This document shows positions 52,636 through 61,761 of a DNA stretch of 64,000 bases, one piece after another. The notes under the pieces were generated by a model, which saw only the letters and a list, made by a program, of their open reading frames with translations, had not been told where the DNA came from and made no database searches. A program made the position numbers and the translations under genes. Numbering within the stretch: position 1 is the first letter of the stretch; every line of letters begins with the position of its first letter. Origin of the DNA: Bizionia argentinensis JUB59 (GTDB taxonomy: Bacteria; Bacteroidota; Bacteroidia; Flavobacteriales; Flavobacteriaceae); contig NZ_AFXZ01000005.1 in NCBI RefSeq assembly GCF_000224335.1, positions 1 to 64,000 of the forward strand. Reading direction: 5' to 3'.

Positions 52636-53844
52636 TTAATTTAAAAGAAATAAATCGGAGGCAATACCATCACTTAAAAACAGACCCTTTTTAGTAACGT
52701 GTAAACTATTTTCCTTAATATACAACAGTTGGTTGACAATGTGTTTTTCAGATTCCTTAAGTAAGAGTTCTTTAAAGTGCAAACCAAAATCACGTTCTAT
52801 TTTTTCTAATGAAACGCCCCAAATGGTTCGCAAACCTGTCATGATATATTCGTTATATTGATCGGTTTTGGTTAGCGTTTCAATTTCTAAAGGCAATTTA
52901 TTCTCCGATAAAGATTCAATATATTTCGTGTTATTTCTAATATTCCAACCACGCACTTTACCATTAAACGAATGTGCCGAAGGACCAATTCCTAAATAAG
53001 ATTTGCCTTGCCAATACGCCGAATTATTTTTGCTAAAATATTCTGGTTTTCCAAAATTAGAAAGTTCATAATGTATATAACCGCGACTCGTTAACGTATC
53101 TACTAATAAATGAAATTGCGCTTCTGCCAATGCATCATCTACATTTTCAATAATACCTTTTTTTATAAAACTGGCTAGTGCTGTTTTTGGCTCTACGGTT
53201 AATGCGTAGCTTGAAATATGCGGGATGTTAAAAGATAACGCTGTTTCAATATTCTCAAGCCATTGCGCATTGGTGGAACCAGGGACTCCGTAAATTAAAT
53301 CGACAGAAATATTATCGAAATACTTCGTTGCTTCCTGCAAGGCTATTTTGGCTTCTTCAGAATTGTGCGCGCGATTCATCAACTTTAAATCAGCTTGAAA
53401 AAAAGACTGAATTCCAATAGACAAACGGTTTATTCCAATGGACTTATAGTCTTCAAAAATAGTTTTCGAGACGTCCTTTGCCTCTATTAAATCGTCTGGA
53501 TTGGCTTCTAAAGTAATTTCAGGATTTTCAGAAACCTGATAGTGTTTATAAACAGAATCTATAATTAACTTCAATTCATCCGCCGATAAAAGACTTGGTG
53601 TTCCACCACCGAAATAAATGGTTTCAACAGTTTTTTTTGCAAATTCGCCTTTTCTTAATTTGATTTCTGTGATTAATGCTTGAATGAGTTCTTCCTTTTT
53701 TTTAAGAGACGTTGAAAAATGAAAGTCACAATAATGACAGGCTTGCTTGCAAAACGGAATGTGGATGTAAATGCCTGCTCCTTCTAATTTATCCGAATCT
53801 AAAGAACTCATGCTCGATTGATTCTCATTATTAAAATCCGTCAT
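52636..53844 (-). CDS. hemW: HemW-type radical SAM haem chaperone
   Basis: 402 aa. The radical SAM cluster motif is CKQACHYCDFHFS, preceded by GAGIYIHIPF and followed by YFGGGTPSLL, RLSIGIQSF and SVDLIYGVPG. HemW proteins bind haem and load it into respiratory enzymes; older annotation is oxygen-independent coproporphyrinogen oxidase. The HemN-specific second half motif is absent, as in HemW. The N terminus is about 20 residues longer than typical, but the start two bases after the ruvC stop supports it. Same strand as ruvC. Confidence 0.9.
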   Translation of the reverse strand: MTDFNNENQSSMSSLDSDKLEGAGIYIHIPFCKQACHYCDFHFSTSLKKKEELIQALITEIKLRKGEFAKKTVETIYFGGGTPSLLSADELKLIIDSVYKHYQVSENPEITLEANPDDLIEAKDVSKTIFEDYKSIGINRLSIGIQSFFQADLKLMNRAHNSEEAKIALQEATKYFDNISVDLIYGVPGSTNAQWLENIETALSFNIPHISSYALTVEPKTALASFIKKGIIENVDDALAEAQFHLLVDTLTSRGYIHYELSNFGKPEYFSKNNSAYWQGKSYLGIGPSAHSFNGKVRGWNIRNNTKYIESLSENKLPLEIETLTKTDQYNEYIMTGLRTIWGVSLEKIERDFGLHFKELLLKESEKHIVNQLLYIKENSLHVTKKGLFLSDGIASDLFLLN

Positions 53845-53846
53845 AA

Positions 53847-54425
53847 TTATTTTCCCTTTGGAGATTTAACTGGCTTTTTAACACGATCCGCATTTTGCTT
53901 TACAAAACTATCCCAACCAGAGTAACCTTTCCCAACTTCTACACGGCCTTCATTATAAAAGTGACAAACCGCTGCGGCTAAACCATCCATAGAATCTAAA
54001 TTTTTTGGTATCGTTTTTAATCCTAGTAAACTTTGCAACATTTTGGCAACTTGTTCTTTACTAGCATTACCATTTCCAGTAATTGCCATTTTTATTTTTT
54101 TAGGTGCGTATTCTGTTATAGAAATCTCTCGACTTAAGCCTGCTGCCATAGCAACTCCTTGAGCGCGTCCTAACTTAAGCATACTTTGCACGTTTTTCCC
54201 AAAGAAAGGTGCTTCAATAGCAATTTCATCTGGATGATGTGTGTCGATTAATTCTATGGTACGTTCAAAAATAAGTTTTAATTTTAAATAATGATCATCG
54301 TATTTTTTTAAATCCAGTTCATTTAACTGTAAAAAAAACATTTTTTTTCCCACAACTTTTATCAGACCAAAACCCATAATGGTTGTGCCTGGATCAATAC
54401 CTAATATAATTTTTTCTTTCGTCAT
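53847..54425 (-). CDS. ruvC: Crossover junction endodeoxyribonuclease RuvC
   Basis: 192 aa. The catalytic acidic residues are at LGIDPGTTIMGFG (D), IAIEAPFFGKN (E) and LDSMDGLAAAVCHFY (two D). A basic C-terminal tail (KKPVKSPKGK) extends beyond the E. coli length. It resolves Holliday junctions with RuvAB. The 5' end overlaps the stop of the outer-membrane protein gene by one base. Confidence 0.96.
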   Translation of the reverse strand: MTKEKIILGIDPGTTIMGFGLIKVVGKKMFFLQLNELDLKKYDDHYLKLKLIFERTIELIDTHHPDEIAIEAPFFGKNVQSMLKLGRAQGVAMAAGLSREISITEYAPKKIKMAITGNGNASKEQVAKMLQSLLGLKTIPKNLDSMDGLAAAVCHFYNEGRVEVGKGYSGWDSFVKQNADRVKKPVKSPKGK

Positions 54426-55063
54426 TAATCACAATAATAGCAACCGCTTAATGAAATTGAAACGCCTACTGTTGCCGTAAATAGGTTTCCGTTGAATGAG
54501 CCAAATCCGGTTGAATTTGGTTTAAAACTTGAACTAAATCCGTAAATGTAAGATGTGTCTAAAAAAACAGAAAGCGTTCTTGAAATGGTATAATGAAACT
54601 CCAAGCCAGCCATGGCATTTAAAAACGACGTGTTATTCTCTGAATAACCACTCAACGGCTTTACCATTGAAAGTCCTGGACCTGCATGTGCTACAACTCC
54701 CAAATGAAGAGGTAAAAAATTGACTAATGGTGTTAGATCGTATATAAATTGCGTATTGATTCTAGAATAATTTATTTTAAAATATGGCGAACTAGAATTA
54801 TGATTCAATCGGTTAAATCCATAATCTAATTTTACCCCAAATTGCCGCTTAATCATGCGCTGAACACCTAATTGGATGGTTGGAAAATTAACGGTTTCAC
54901 CTTGGTAACCGACAACGAATCCATCAGAACTCGGATTATTAATACCAACTGAAAATTGAGCTTTCCAAAGGCTAGCTTCGCTTTGCCCAAAGCTGCTAAC
55001 ACTAATAAAAGAAAATATTACAACGAATCCACCAAGCAAAATACGATTAAAAGCGATGTACAT
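54425..55063 (-). CDS. Outer-membrane beta-barrel-like protein, unknown
   Basis: 212 aa from the ATG at 55063; the frame extends 17 residues further, but the signal peptide begins at the inner Met (MYIAFNRILLGGFVVIF). The signal ends near FGQS. The mature part has the alternating strand pattern of small PorT/OmpA-type barrels (FSVGINNPSSDGFVVGY, YGFNRLNHN, LFTATVGVSISLSG). Ends CYYCD, which is unusual for a barrel. Function unknown; ruvC follows with one base of overlap. Confidence 0.65.
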   Translation of the reverse strand: MYIAFNRILLGGFVVIFSFISVSSFGQSEASLWKAQFSVGINNPSSDGFVVGYQGETVNFPTIQLGVQRMIKRQFGVKLDYGFNRLNHNSSSPYFKINYSRINTQFIYDLTPLVNFLPLHLGVVAHAGPGLSMVKPLSGYSENNTSFLNAMAGLEFHYTISRTLSVFLDTSYIYGFSSSFKPNSTGFGSFNGNLFTATVGVSISLSGCYYCD

Positions 55064-55117
55064 AAAGTTAAATGTTTTAATTTGTATTATTAACTCGTTA
55101 ACCAACCGCAGCAAAAT

Positions 55118-56080
55118 ATGTTAGGAAGGATTCCCTACAAAATTAAGCAATTCTTTTTTGTACTTATTAAATTAAGCGTCGTTGTTGGTGCTTTTTATTT
55201 TATTTACTGGAAACTAACCGCTAATCCAAATTTAAATTTGGATCAATTTGTTACGATTTTAAAACAAAACAATCAGTTTTCATTCAAAACGATTACTTTT
55301 TTAATAAGCTTAAGTACTTTTAATTGGCTATTTGAAATTTTAAAATGGCAAATACTCGTATCGTCATTCAAAAAGATTTCATTTTATAGTGCTATGGAGC
55401 AAAGCCTAAGCTCTTTAACTGCATCTTTACTAACACCTAATCGTATTGGCGAATACGGCGTAAAAGCACTCTATTACAAAGCTGAACAACGCAAACGTAT
55501 TGTTGCTCTGAATTTACTAGGAAATAGCTTACAAATGCTGGTAACTGTTATTTTGGGCTGCATGGGTTTGTATCTTTTCTTAAATAGATATGAAAGCATT
55601 ATAAATGTTAATAAAATTCTTCTAGTTTCTATAATTGCTCTCGTTATTGCTGGAATTGGTTTTTTAGCCGTTTCAAAAAGTAATTTGCAGATTAAAGGTT
55701 ACTCTTTTCAAAGTATAAAAAATTACTTCCAAAAACTTCCTTTTAAAATTTATAGTCAAGCATTTTTATTCGCTTTTATCAGATATGCTGTTTTTTCATT
55801 TCAATTTTACTATCTTTTAACCTTATTTAATGTTTCTACATCTTATTACCAGATACTTACAATAATAACAAGTATGTATTTTTTAGCGTCTATCATCCCT
55901 TCTATTTTTATTTTCGATGTGCTTGTAAAAAGTAGTGTCGCTGTATATTTATTTGCTTTTATTAGCGTTAATACCTTAACCGTTTTAAGTACGGTAACTA
56001 TTATGTGGTTGCTTAATGTTGTACTTCCAAGCATATGTGGTAGTATATTTGTTTTAAAATTTAAACGATTTAAATCCTAA
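55118..56080 (+). CDS. Flippase-like membrane protein (LPG synthase TM / UPF0104)
   Basis: 320 aa with eight or so TM helices. It belongs to the lysylphosphatidylglycerol-synthase TM-region/AglD-like family (FEILKWQILVSSFKKIS, TASLLTPNRIGEYGVKALYY). Family members move or modify lipids or lipid-linked sugars; the catalytic synthase half is absent. It is followed after two bases by a membrane glycosyltransferase gene, so an envelope glycan or glycolipid step is the likely role. It diverges from the barrel gene at 55063. Confidence 0.8.
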   Translation: MLGRIPYKIKQFFFVLIKLSVVVGAFYFIYWKLTANPNLNLDQFVTILKQNNQFSFKTITFLISLSTFNWLFEILKWQILVSSFKKISFYSAMEQSLSSLTASLLTPNRIGEYGVKALYYKAEQRKRIVALNLLGNSLQMLVTVILGCMGLYLFLNRYESIINVNKILLVSIIALVIAGIGFLAVSKSNLQIKGYSFQSIKNYFQKLPFKIYSQAFLFAFIRYAVFSFQFYYLLTLFNVSTSYYQILTIITSMYFLASIIPSIFIFDVLVKSSVAVYLFAFISVNTLTVLSTVTIMWLLNVVLPSICGSIFVLKFKRFKS

Positions 56081-56082
56081 CT

Positions 56083-57210
56083 ATGGTTTTTATAATTGCC
56101 ATTTCCATAACATTGACGTACTTATTTTTAATAAGTGTGTTTATTTATGGTTTTGATAAGGTTCCTAAATTTTATTTGGATGATATTCCCGCAGAAACAC
56201 AATTCTCCATAGTAATACCTTTTAGAAACGAATCTAATAACTTGCCACAACTTTTAAAATCCATTAAAGATTTACAGTATCCCATTGATTTTTTTGAAAT
56301 TATTCTAATTGATGACCAATCGGAAGACAATTCTGTGAAAATCGTAAAAACATTTATAGAGAACGGCTTAAAAAACGTAACCATATTAAAAAACGAAGGT
56401 GTAAACTTTTCACCTAAAAAAGAAGCGATAACTAAAGGTATAAGCATAGCAAAATACGATTGGATTATTACAACGGATGCCGATTGCCGTGTACCTAAAC
56501 ATTGGTTAAACACCTTCGATTGTTTTATTCAAAAAAACAATTATCGTTTAATTGCTGCACCAGTAAACTACTATGATATTGCTTCTTTTTTGGATCGTTT
56601 TCAAACCATGGATATTTTAAGTTTAATGGGAACTACTATTGGAGCTTTTGGAGTTAGAGAGCCTTTTTTAGCTAATGGCGCCAATTTGGCGTATAAAAAA
56701 ACACTCTTCACGGAATTATCAGGTTTCGAAGGTTCTGATAAAATAGCGAGCGGTGATGATGTTTTCCTACTACAAAAAGCCTTTAAAAATAACCCAGACG
56801 ATGTGTTTTATTTAAAATCTATTGAAGCAACCGTAGAAACAAAACCACAGCGAGATTGGGGACAACTAATATCACAACGTTTACGCTGGATGGCCAAAAC
56901 AACACATTATAAAAGTTTTTTCGGAATTATAACAGGCTTGGTCGTTATGTTGATGAATCTATTGCTTATTCTACTCATCCCTGTGATACTATTTGATGGC
57001 TTAAGTGTTACAGACTTCCTATACATTGTTATAATTAAATTTATGGTCGATTTTCTGTTAATCTTTAAAACAAGTCGTTTTTTACAACAGGAATCGGTGC
57101 TACCAATCTTTATATCTGCCAGCATTTTTTATCCATTTTTCAGCTTATATATTATCGTTTTATCATTTTTTAAAAGTTACACTTGGAAAGGTAGAACGTT
57201 TAAGAAATAA
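56083..57210 (+). CDS. Membrane glycosyltransferase, family 2
   Basis: 375 aa. An N-terminal TM anchor, a GT-A catalytic domain (about 40-275) with FSIVIPFRNESNNLPQLL, the DxD motif TTDADCRVPKHW, the catalytic acidic region ASGDDVFL and QRLRWMAKT, and three C-terminal TM helices. Processive or lipid-directed enzymes share this layout. The sugar and acceptor are unknown. Coupled with the flippase-like gene upstream. Confidence 0.88.
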   Translation: MVFIIAISITLTYLFLISVFIYGFDKVPKFYLDDIPAETQFSIVIPFRNESNNLPQLLKSIKDLQYPIDFFEIILIDDQSEDNSVKIVKTFIENGLKNVTILKNEGVNFSPKKEAITKGISIAKYDWIITTDADCRVPKHWLNTFDCFIQKNNYRLIAAPVNYYDIASFLDRFQTMDILSLMGTTIGAFGVREPFLANGANLAYKKTLFTELSGFEGSDKIASGDDVFLLQKAFKNNPDDVFYLKSIEATVETKPQRDWGQLISQRLRWMAKTTHYKSFFGIITGLVVMLMNLLLILLIPVILFDGLSVTDFLYIVIIKFMVDFLLIFKTSRFLQQESVLPIFISASIFYPFFSLYIIVLSFFKSYTWKGRTFKK

Positions 57211-57276
57211 TAAGATAGTATAATAGTTACCATTTAATTTTTTTAGATTTACCATTAACAAACATTTGCACGCAAC

Positions 57277-58152
57277 ATGAAAAAGATTATCTTTTTAATC
57301 GGTTTTTTAGCATTTGGGTTTTTAGGGTTTTCACAGCAATCGTACACCATTAATAATGAAACGCTAGAATTACAAACAGCTATTGAAGGTAATCTAGACC
57401 TACTTTGGACGATTGATGATGGAACGTACCGTTATTTTGTTAAAACTAAAAACGGTAATATACAAGAGCTGGTTAACACAAAAAATACGGACACTAAAAA
57501 ATATCAAGAAGAATACAAATCAGTATTAAATACTTTAACCGAAGGTTATGGTGTTCCTACAGAAAAAGTAAACCTTACATTACGCAGTTTGGAAGGTTTT
57601 TTCAATATGTACAATGCCACAACCGATTTAAGCTATAATTATTCCCCTCGGGCAAAGCTACAAGTACGATTGGGTGTTTTTGGTGGAATCACCAATCAAC
57701 CTTTAGTTGGAAACCCAAATAATACCAGCGTACCATTTTTTGGCTTGGAATTTGAGTTCTTTGAATCTACTAAATTACAACGTCATGCGCTTTTTTTGCA
57801 TGCGAGACATACCTTGGAAGCTGACGATTTTAAATACACCTCAACGCAAATGGCTATCGGGTATCGTTACCGGATAATTAATAAAGACCGTTTTAATATA
57901 TATGGGAATTTAAAAATGGTGACTTACAATTTTGGAAATGCCACTTATGCATTGGAGTTGCCTGAAACTGGAACTTATAAAGAATCGTTTTCAGGTATCG
58001 ATGCGCCATTTATTTTAGGTATTGCCGCCGATTTTCGTTTGACGGATAATAGCTTTATCACTTTCGCTTATCATGATATTTACGCACTATTTAGTGATAA
58101 CAGCGATAATTTTCCTATTGATTTTGCTTTAGGTTATAAAATTAATTTGTAA
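57277..58152 (+). CDS. Outer-membrane barrel-like hypothetical protein
   Basis: 291 aa, not recognised. Signal peptide to about residue 20 (FLGFSQQ). Residues 25-115 look globular and soluble (INNETLELQTAIEGNLDLLW). From about 120 there are alternating beta strands (LQVRLGVFGGITNQ, FFGLEFEFFES, FNIYGNLKMVTYNF, ALGYKINL), as in a small barrel. It may interact with the envelope glycan genes just upstream; there are 66 bases between. Confidence 0.6.
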   Translation: MKKIIFLIGFLAFGFLGFSQQSYTINNETLELQTAIEGNLDLLWTIDDGTYRYFVKTKNGNIQELVNTKNTDTKKYQEEYKSVLNTLTEGYGVPTEKVNLTLRSLEGFFNMYNATTDLSYNYSPRAKLQVRLGVFGGITNQPLVGNPNNTSVPFFGLEFEFFESTKLQRHALFLHARHTLEADDFKYTSTQMAIGYRYRIINKDRFNIYGNLKMVTYNFGNATYALELPETGTYKESFSGIDAPFILGIAADFRLTDNSFITFAYHDIYALFSDNSDNFPIDFALGYKINL

Positions 58153-58173
58153 TTATAATTGAGTAAGTTAAGT

Positions 58174-58650
58174 CTAATCGACCTGAATAATAACGGGTAA
58201 AGTAAATGCCGTATTAACCTGTTGACTGCGTCTAATAGCTGGAAAAATTTCAGGTAATGAATCGACACTTTCATGAAGTAATTCTTTAATATTTGGAATT
58301 TCTTTAATCGTTAAGGAATCTGCTTCTATATCAATAAGCGATAAATTCCCTTCTTTTGAAATTTTAAATTTTATAAAAATTGTATCACTAATATCTTGTG
58401 AAACGATTAGCGTATGACGCTGTAGTTTTGTGGTAATTATATGTGTTAAAGTATTCTGAAAACATTGTTTCTTTTCTTCTTTGGAAGCATTTTCGTAACA
58501 GGTTGCAAACATGGGATATTCATCTACTTCGTTCCAGTTAAACGTGCGCAATTCATTTTCTAAAATAACGTCCGACGATGTTTTTTTTGCATCGAAATAA
58601 TTACAGGATGAAATCGTTAAAAATATTAAGATAACGTAAAGCTTTTTCAT
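58174..58650 (-). CDS. Lipoprotein with TonB-C-like domain
   Basis: 158 aa. A lipoprotein signal (ILIFLTISSC, Cys near residue 16). The C-terminal half (about 85-158) resembles the TonB C-terminal fold (IKFKISKEGNLSLIDIEADS), as does the end of the M56 protein in the same operon. It would sit in the periplasm anchored by lipid. Forty bases after the TPR gene, last of a four-gene run. Function unknown. Confidence 0.6.
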   Translation of the reverse strand: MKKLYVILIFLTISSCNYFDAKKTSSDVILENELRTFNWNEVDEYPMFATCYENASKEEKKQCFQNTLTHIITTKLQRHTLIVSQDISDTIFIKFKISKEGNLSLIDIEADSLTIKEIPNIKELLHESVDSLPEIFPAIRRSQQVNTAFTLPVIIQVD

Positions 58651-58689
58651 AGATTTTTATGAAATCGAAAAATACGATATTTTTAGATT

Positions 58690-59823
58690 TTAATCTAAAT
58701 TCATAAATTTTTCTTCCTTCAATTCACTTAATCGGCTTTTAACTTTGAATAAAAAGGGGTTTTTTGGGTATTTAGCTATAAAGTTCTCATATAATTTTAT
58801 TTTTGAATCTACATCTTTGTAGTACTTATCTTGGGTAAAAACTAAATAAAAAGCTACATAATGATTGTCTGGATTTTCTTTTAAAGCACTCTGAAAAGAT
58901 TGAATAGCTTCTTTATACTTGTTTTGGTGATTTTGAATAGTTCCTAATTTCATGTATTCATAGTCTAAAGGTAAATCAACCAATTCAATAGACTTTTTTA
59001 TATAATGTTCTCCCTGTTTATAATCATCTATTCGCGTGTATAATTCGCCTAAAATATAAAGATTTTTACTGTTTCTCGGTTCTTTAGCAATTGCTAGTTT
59101 TTGCTGCTCTATAGCTTTATGCACCTCTGATATTTGAGAATAACAATAGCTTAATTTTTCATGAACAAACTGTGAATCTTCACCTAAACCCAGTAATTTT
59201 TCAAACCAAATAGTGGCTTTTTTATAATCTTTTTGAAAATAATAATTTTGAGCCTTTAAATTGATAAGTGCGCCATTATTCTCAAAAGTTTTTAAACCCA
59301 CATTTAGGTAATAGGTTGTTGAATCATAATTGCGAATTTGTATTTGCCGTTTAGCCAATTTGAAAATGGCTTTTTGATGCCCAGAATCCAACTGGAAACT
59401 CTTTTTGTATTCCGAATGCATTAATGAATCTCCCAACTTCTCATAAACCAAACCCAACTCATAATGGTAATTTGGATGCAGAGAATCTAGTGCAATCAAC
59501 TGCTTAAAAACAGAGGACGCTGTTTGATAGTTTTTGGTTTTTGATAATAACTTGGCATATTCATACTTCAATAGCGCATTGTCTGGAAATACCTTAATGC
59601 CTTTCTGATAGTGATCTAGGGCTTTGTCATAATTACCAATAGCTTGGTAGGATCGGGCTAATTTGGATGAAATATCATCCATATCACCATATAATTTATA
59701 GGTTTTAATAGCCTCTGAAAAGTTTCCGTTTACATACAAACTATCTGCAATATTTAAAACCGAAGGTTGCGCTTCGGTTTTAAAAAAAGCTAGTATAACC
59801 ACTAGTACAATAAGTCTATTCAT
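58690..59823 (-). CDS. Tetratricopeptide-repeat protein
   Basis: 377 aa. Signal peptide (VVILAFFKTEAQ) and then about nine TPR units covering most of the chain (for example YDKALDHYQKGIKVFPDNALLKYEYAK and YKEAIQSFQSALKENPDNHYVA-type units). A periplasmic scaffold, possibly for M56 or TonB partners. The start overlaps the end of the M56 gene by eight bases, so it is in that operon. Confidence 0.85.
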   Translation of the reverse strand: MNRLIVLVVILAFFKTEAQPSVLNIADSLYVNGNFSEAIKTYKLYGDMDDISSKLARSYQAIGNYDKALDHYQKGIKVFPDNALLKYEYAKLLSKTKNYQTASSVFKQLIALDSLHPNYHYELGLVYEKLGDSLMHSEYKKSFQLDSGHQKAIFKLAKRQIQIRNYDSTTYYLNVGLKTFENNGALINLKAQNYYFQKDYKKATIWFEKLLGLGEDSQFVHEKLSYCYSQISEVHKAIEQQKLAIAKEPRNSKNLYILGELYTRIDDYKQGEHYIKKSIELVDLPLDYEYMKLGTIQNHQNKYKEAIQSFQSALKENPDNHYVAFYLVFTQDKYYKDVDSKIKLYENFIAKYPKNPFLFKVKSRLSELKEEKFMNLD

Positions 59824-61258
59824 TTACTTGAAATTTTATTGGCAAGAAATACGGCACTTTAACTTTTACGCCTTTATGCTCTCCAGGAATTAAATCGGGA
59901 ATCATATTTAAAACGCGTTGTGCTTCGGCTTCTAATTCTGGATATTTTGCTCTTACTTGAATGTCCACAATTTTACCTAATTCATTTATTTTGAAGAATA
60001 CTCTAATCTGGACAATACCTGTCAAATTTAAAGAATTAGCTAATTCAGTATTGAAATTTTCGGCAACAAAAGCATTAAGTTTTTTGCTCATACATTGCTT
60101 ATTTGCCTCATTGGAAACTCCGTTTTCACAGCCAGGAAAAACTGGAGCTTGATCAACTACTGAAAAAGGAGCTTCCAAAATTTCTGGATGCTCGTTACCG
60201 AGTTCCTCCGTTACAATTTGAGTTTCATATTTTTCATTGGTGTTATTTTGTGATGCTTTAATGAACATGGCATGCAAAGCTTCACTTTCAGCATCAGATA
60301 ACTCACCTTTGGCGTCAAAAGAGACTTTTAAAGCATCTATTTGCTCGATAAGTGTTAATTCCTGCTCAACTACGTCGGGAACAACGGCTTCTTCCGAGCA
60401 TGAGGAATACAGTAACATTCCTGATACTAATGGAATTAATAGGGCGTACTTGATTAATTGTACTTGCTTGGATTTTGATTTTTGTAACATAATAATTCGT
60501 TTTTTGATTAATGATTGTTTGAAAAATGGATTGATGAATGATACCTGATTCGTATCGAATATTTGTACTAGTAAGCTTTCATAATATTGTTTTTTATTAA
60601 GTTTCACGGCTTTTGAATCGGCAATAAACTCATGCAACTCTGCCATGCGGTTTTGATACATATACACTAACGGATTAAACCAAAAAACAATCCGTAACAG
60701 TTCAAAAAAGAGTAAATCCCAACTATGCTTTTGGTTTACATGTACCAGTTCGTGCTTAATAATTTGCTCACGTTCGGTTTCTTTTATTTTTTCGCCTAAA
60801 AACACATAGTTAAAAAACGAAAATGCCACCGAAGTTTTTAACATGTTCACAAAATAAATGTATCCTTCTTTATGTTTCGAATTTTGATAGGCTAATTTTA
60901 CGATTTGAAATAAGCGGAATAGGAAAAAGAGTATAGCTAATGTACTTCCTACAATTAAAACGGTTGTAGTATACCATAAAAAACTATGAGAGGTATTACT
61001 GCCATTTATTACCACTTCTTCTAAAAAAATAGTATTCGGTGTTTGCGATAATAGCTCTGGCAAAGTGATGATAAAATCTTTTGAAATAGCATTTTTAAAA
61101 CCTGCCACTTTTATAAACGGTAGTAAAACCGATAACACGGCAGTGACTAATAAATAGGCACGATTCCAATTAAAAAAAGTTTCTTTCCTTAAAAAAACAT
61201 CATAAATAATCAAAAAGAATAACTGAAACGCTATAACTTGAATAATGTAGTGTATCAT
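59816..61258 (-). CDS. M56 (BlaR1-like) metallopeptidase fused to a TonB C-terminal domain
   Basis: 480 aa. TM helices near 1-20, 30-50, 95-115 and 270-285. The peptidase motif is IIKHELVHVNQKHSWD with WFNPLVYMYQNRMAELHEFIAD downstream. The periplasmic part (about 290-480) starts after a CSEEAV stretch and ends in a TonB C-terminal-like domain (GIVQIRVFFKINELGKIVDIQ, VKVKVPYFLPIKFQVNE). A protease that cleaves BlaI could thus sense or drive an outer-membrane partner. The start overlaps the BlaI stop (ATGA type). Compare the M56 at 46301, which has a Pro-rich end. Confidence 0.82.
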   Translation of the reverse strand: MIHYIIQVIAFQLFFLIIYDVFLRKETFFNWNRAYLLVTAVLSVLLPFIKVAGFKNAISKDFIITLPELLSQTPNTIFLEEVVINGSNTSHSFLWYTTTVLIVGSTLAILFFLFRLFQIVKLAYQNSKHKEGYIYFVNMLKTSVAFSFFNYVFLGEKIKETEREQIIKHELVHVNQKHSWDLLFFELLRIVFWFNPLVYMYQNRMAELHEFIADSKAVKLNKKQYYESLLVQIFDTNQVSFINPFFKQSLIKKRIIMLQKSKSKQVQLIKYALLIPLVSGMLLYSSCSEEAVVPDVVEQELTLIEQIDALKVSFDAKGELSDAESEALHAMFIKASQNNTNEKYETQIVTEELGNEHPEILEAPFSVVDQAPVFPGCENGVSNEANKQCMSKKLNAFVAENFNTELANSLNLTGIVQIRVFFKINELGKIVDIQVRAKYPELEAEAQRVLNMIPDLIPGEHKGVKVKVPYFLPIKFQVNE

Positions 61259-61629
61259 GATTTTTCGTCTTTATGAATCTCGTTTAAAACAGATTCTAAT
61301 TCTTGCAAACTAATGTCGTTTTTCTGCATAAAAAAGGAGACCATACTTTTAAAAGAGCCTTGGAAATAATTATCTACTAACGAATTGATGCTTTGATTGC
61401 TGTAATCTTGCTTTTTCACAATTGGAAAATAGACATGCCCTTTCCCTTGTTTTTCATAGTCCACAAAACCTTTGCTTTCCAAAATCCTTACTATAGTGGA
61501 AACCGTATTATAGGCAGGTTTCGGCTCTGGTAACTCGGCTATAATATCTTTTACAGGGGCTTTTTCCAGCTGCCATAATACCTGCATAATTTCCTCCTCG
61601 GCTTTTGTTAATTGCTTTTTTTTTGTCAT
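61255..61629 (-). CDS. blaI: BlaI/MecI-family repressor 2
   Basis: 124 aa from the ATG at 61629; the TTG at 61647 lies inside the operator region. Winged-helix domain (KAEEEIMQVLWQLEKAPVKD, NTVSTIVRILESKGFV) and C-terminal dimer part. It overlaps the M56 gene by four bases. Three AACTA-N6-TAGTT dyads cover its promoter. Related to but distinct from the BlaI at 45848, with a different operator sequence. Confidence 0.92.
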   Translation of the reverse strand: MTKKKQLTKAEEEIMQVLWQLEKAPVKDIIAELPEPKPAYNTVSTIVRILESKGFVDYEKQGKGHVYFPIVKKQDYSNQSINSLVDNYFQGSFKSMVSFFMQKNDISLQELESVLNEIHKDEKS

Positions 61630-61653
61630 AGTATTTGTAGTAACCAATCATTA

Positions 61654-61713
61654 AACTAAACTTCTAGTTACACAAATATAACTAAATATATAGTTTAAAC
61701 TAATTTATTAGTT
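61654..61713 (-). promoter_or_regulatory. Promoter and three operators of the second BlaI/M56 unit
   Basis: AACTA-N6-TAGTT dyads at 61654-61669, 61680-61695 and 61698-61713. A minus-strand -7 box TATATTTG (61673-61680) lies between the first and second dyads. The second dyad covers the -33/-7 spacer. The -33 box is weak. Same triple layout as the other BlaI unit, but a different half-site. Confidence 0.75.
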
Positions 61714-61761
61714 GATAAATTGTAACATTCTTTCTTTACCTTCGTCTTATACATAAAAAAC

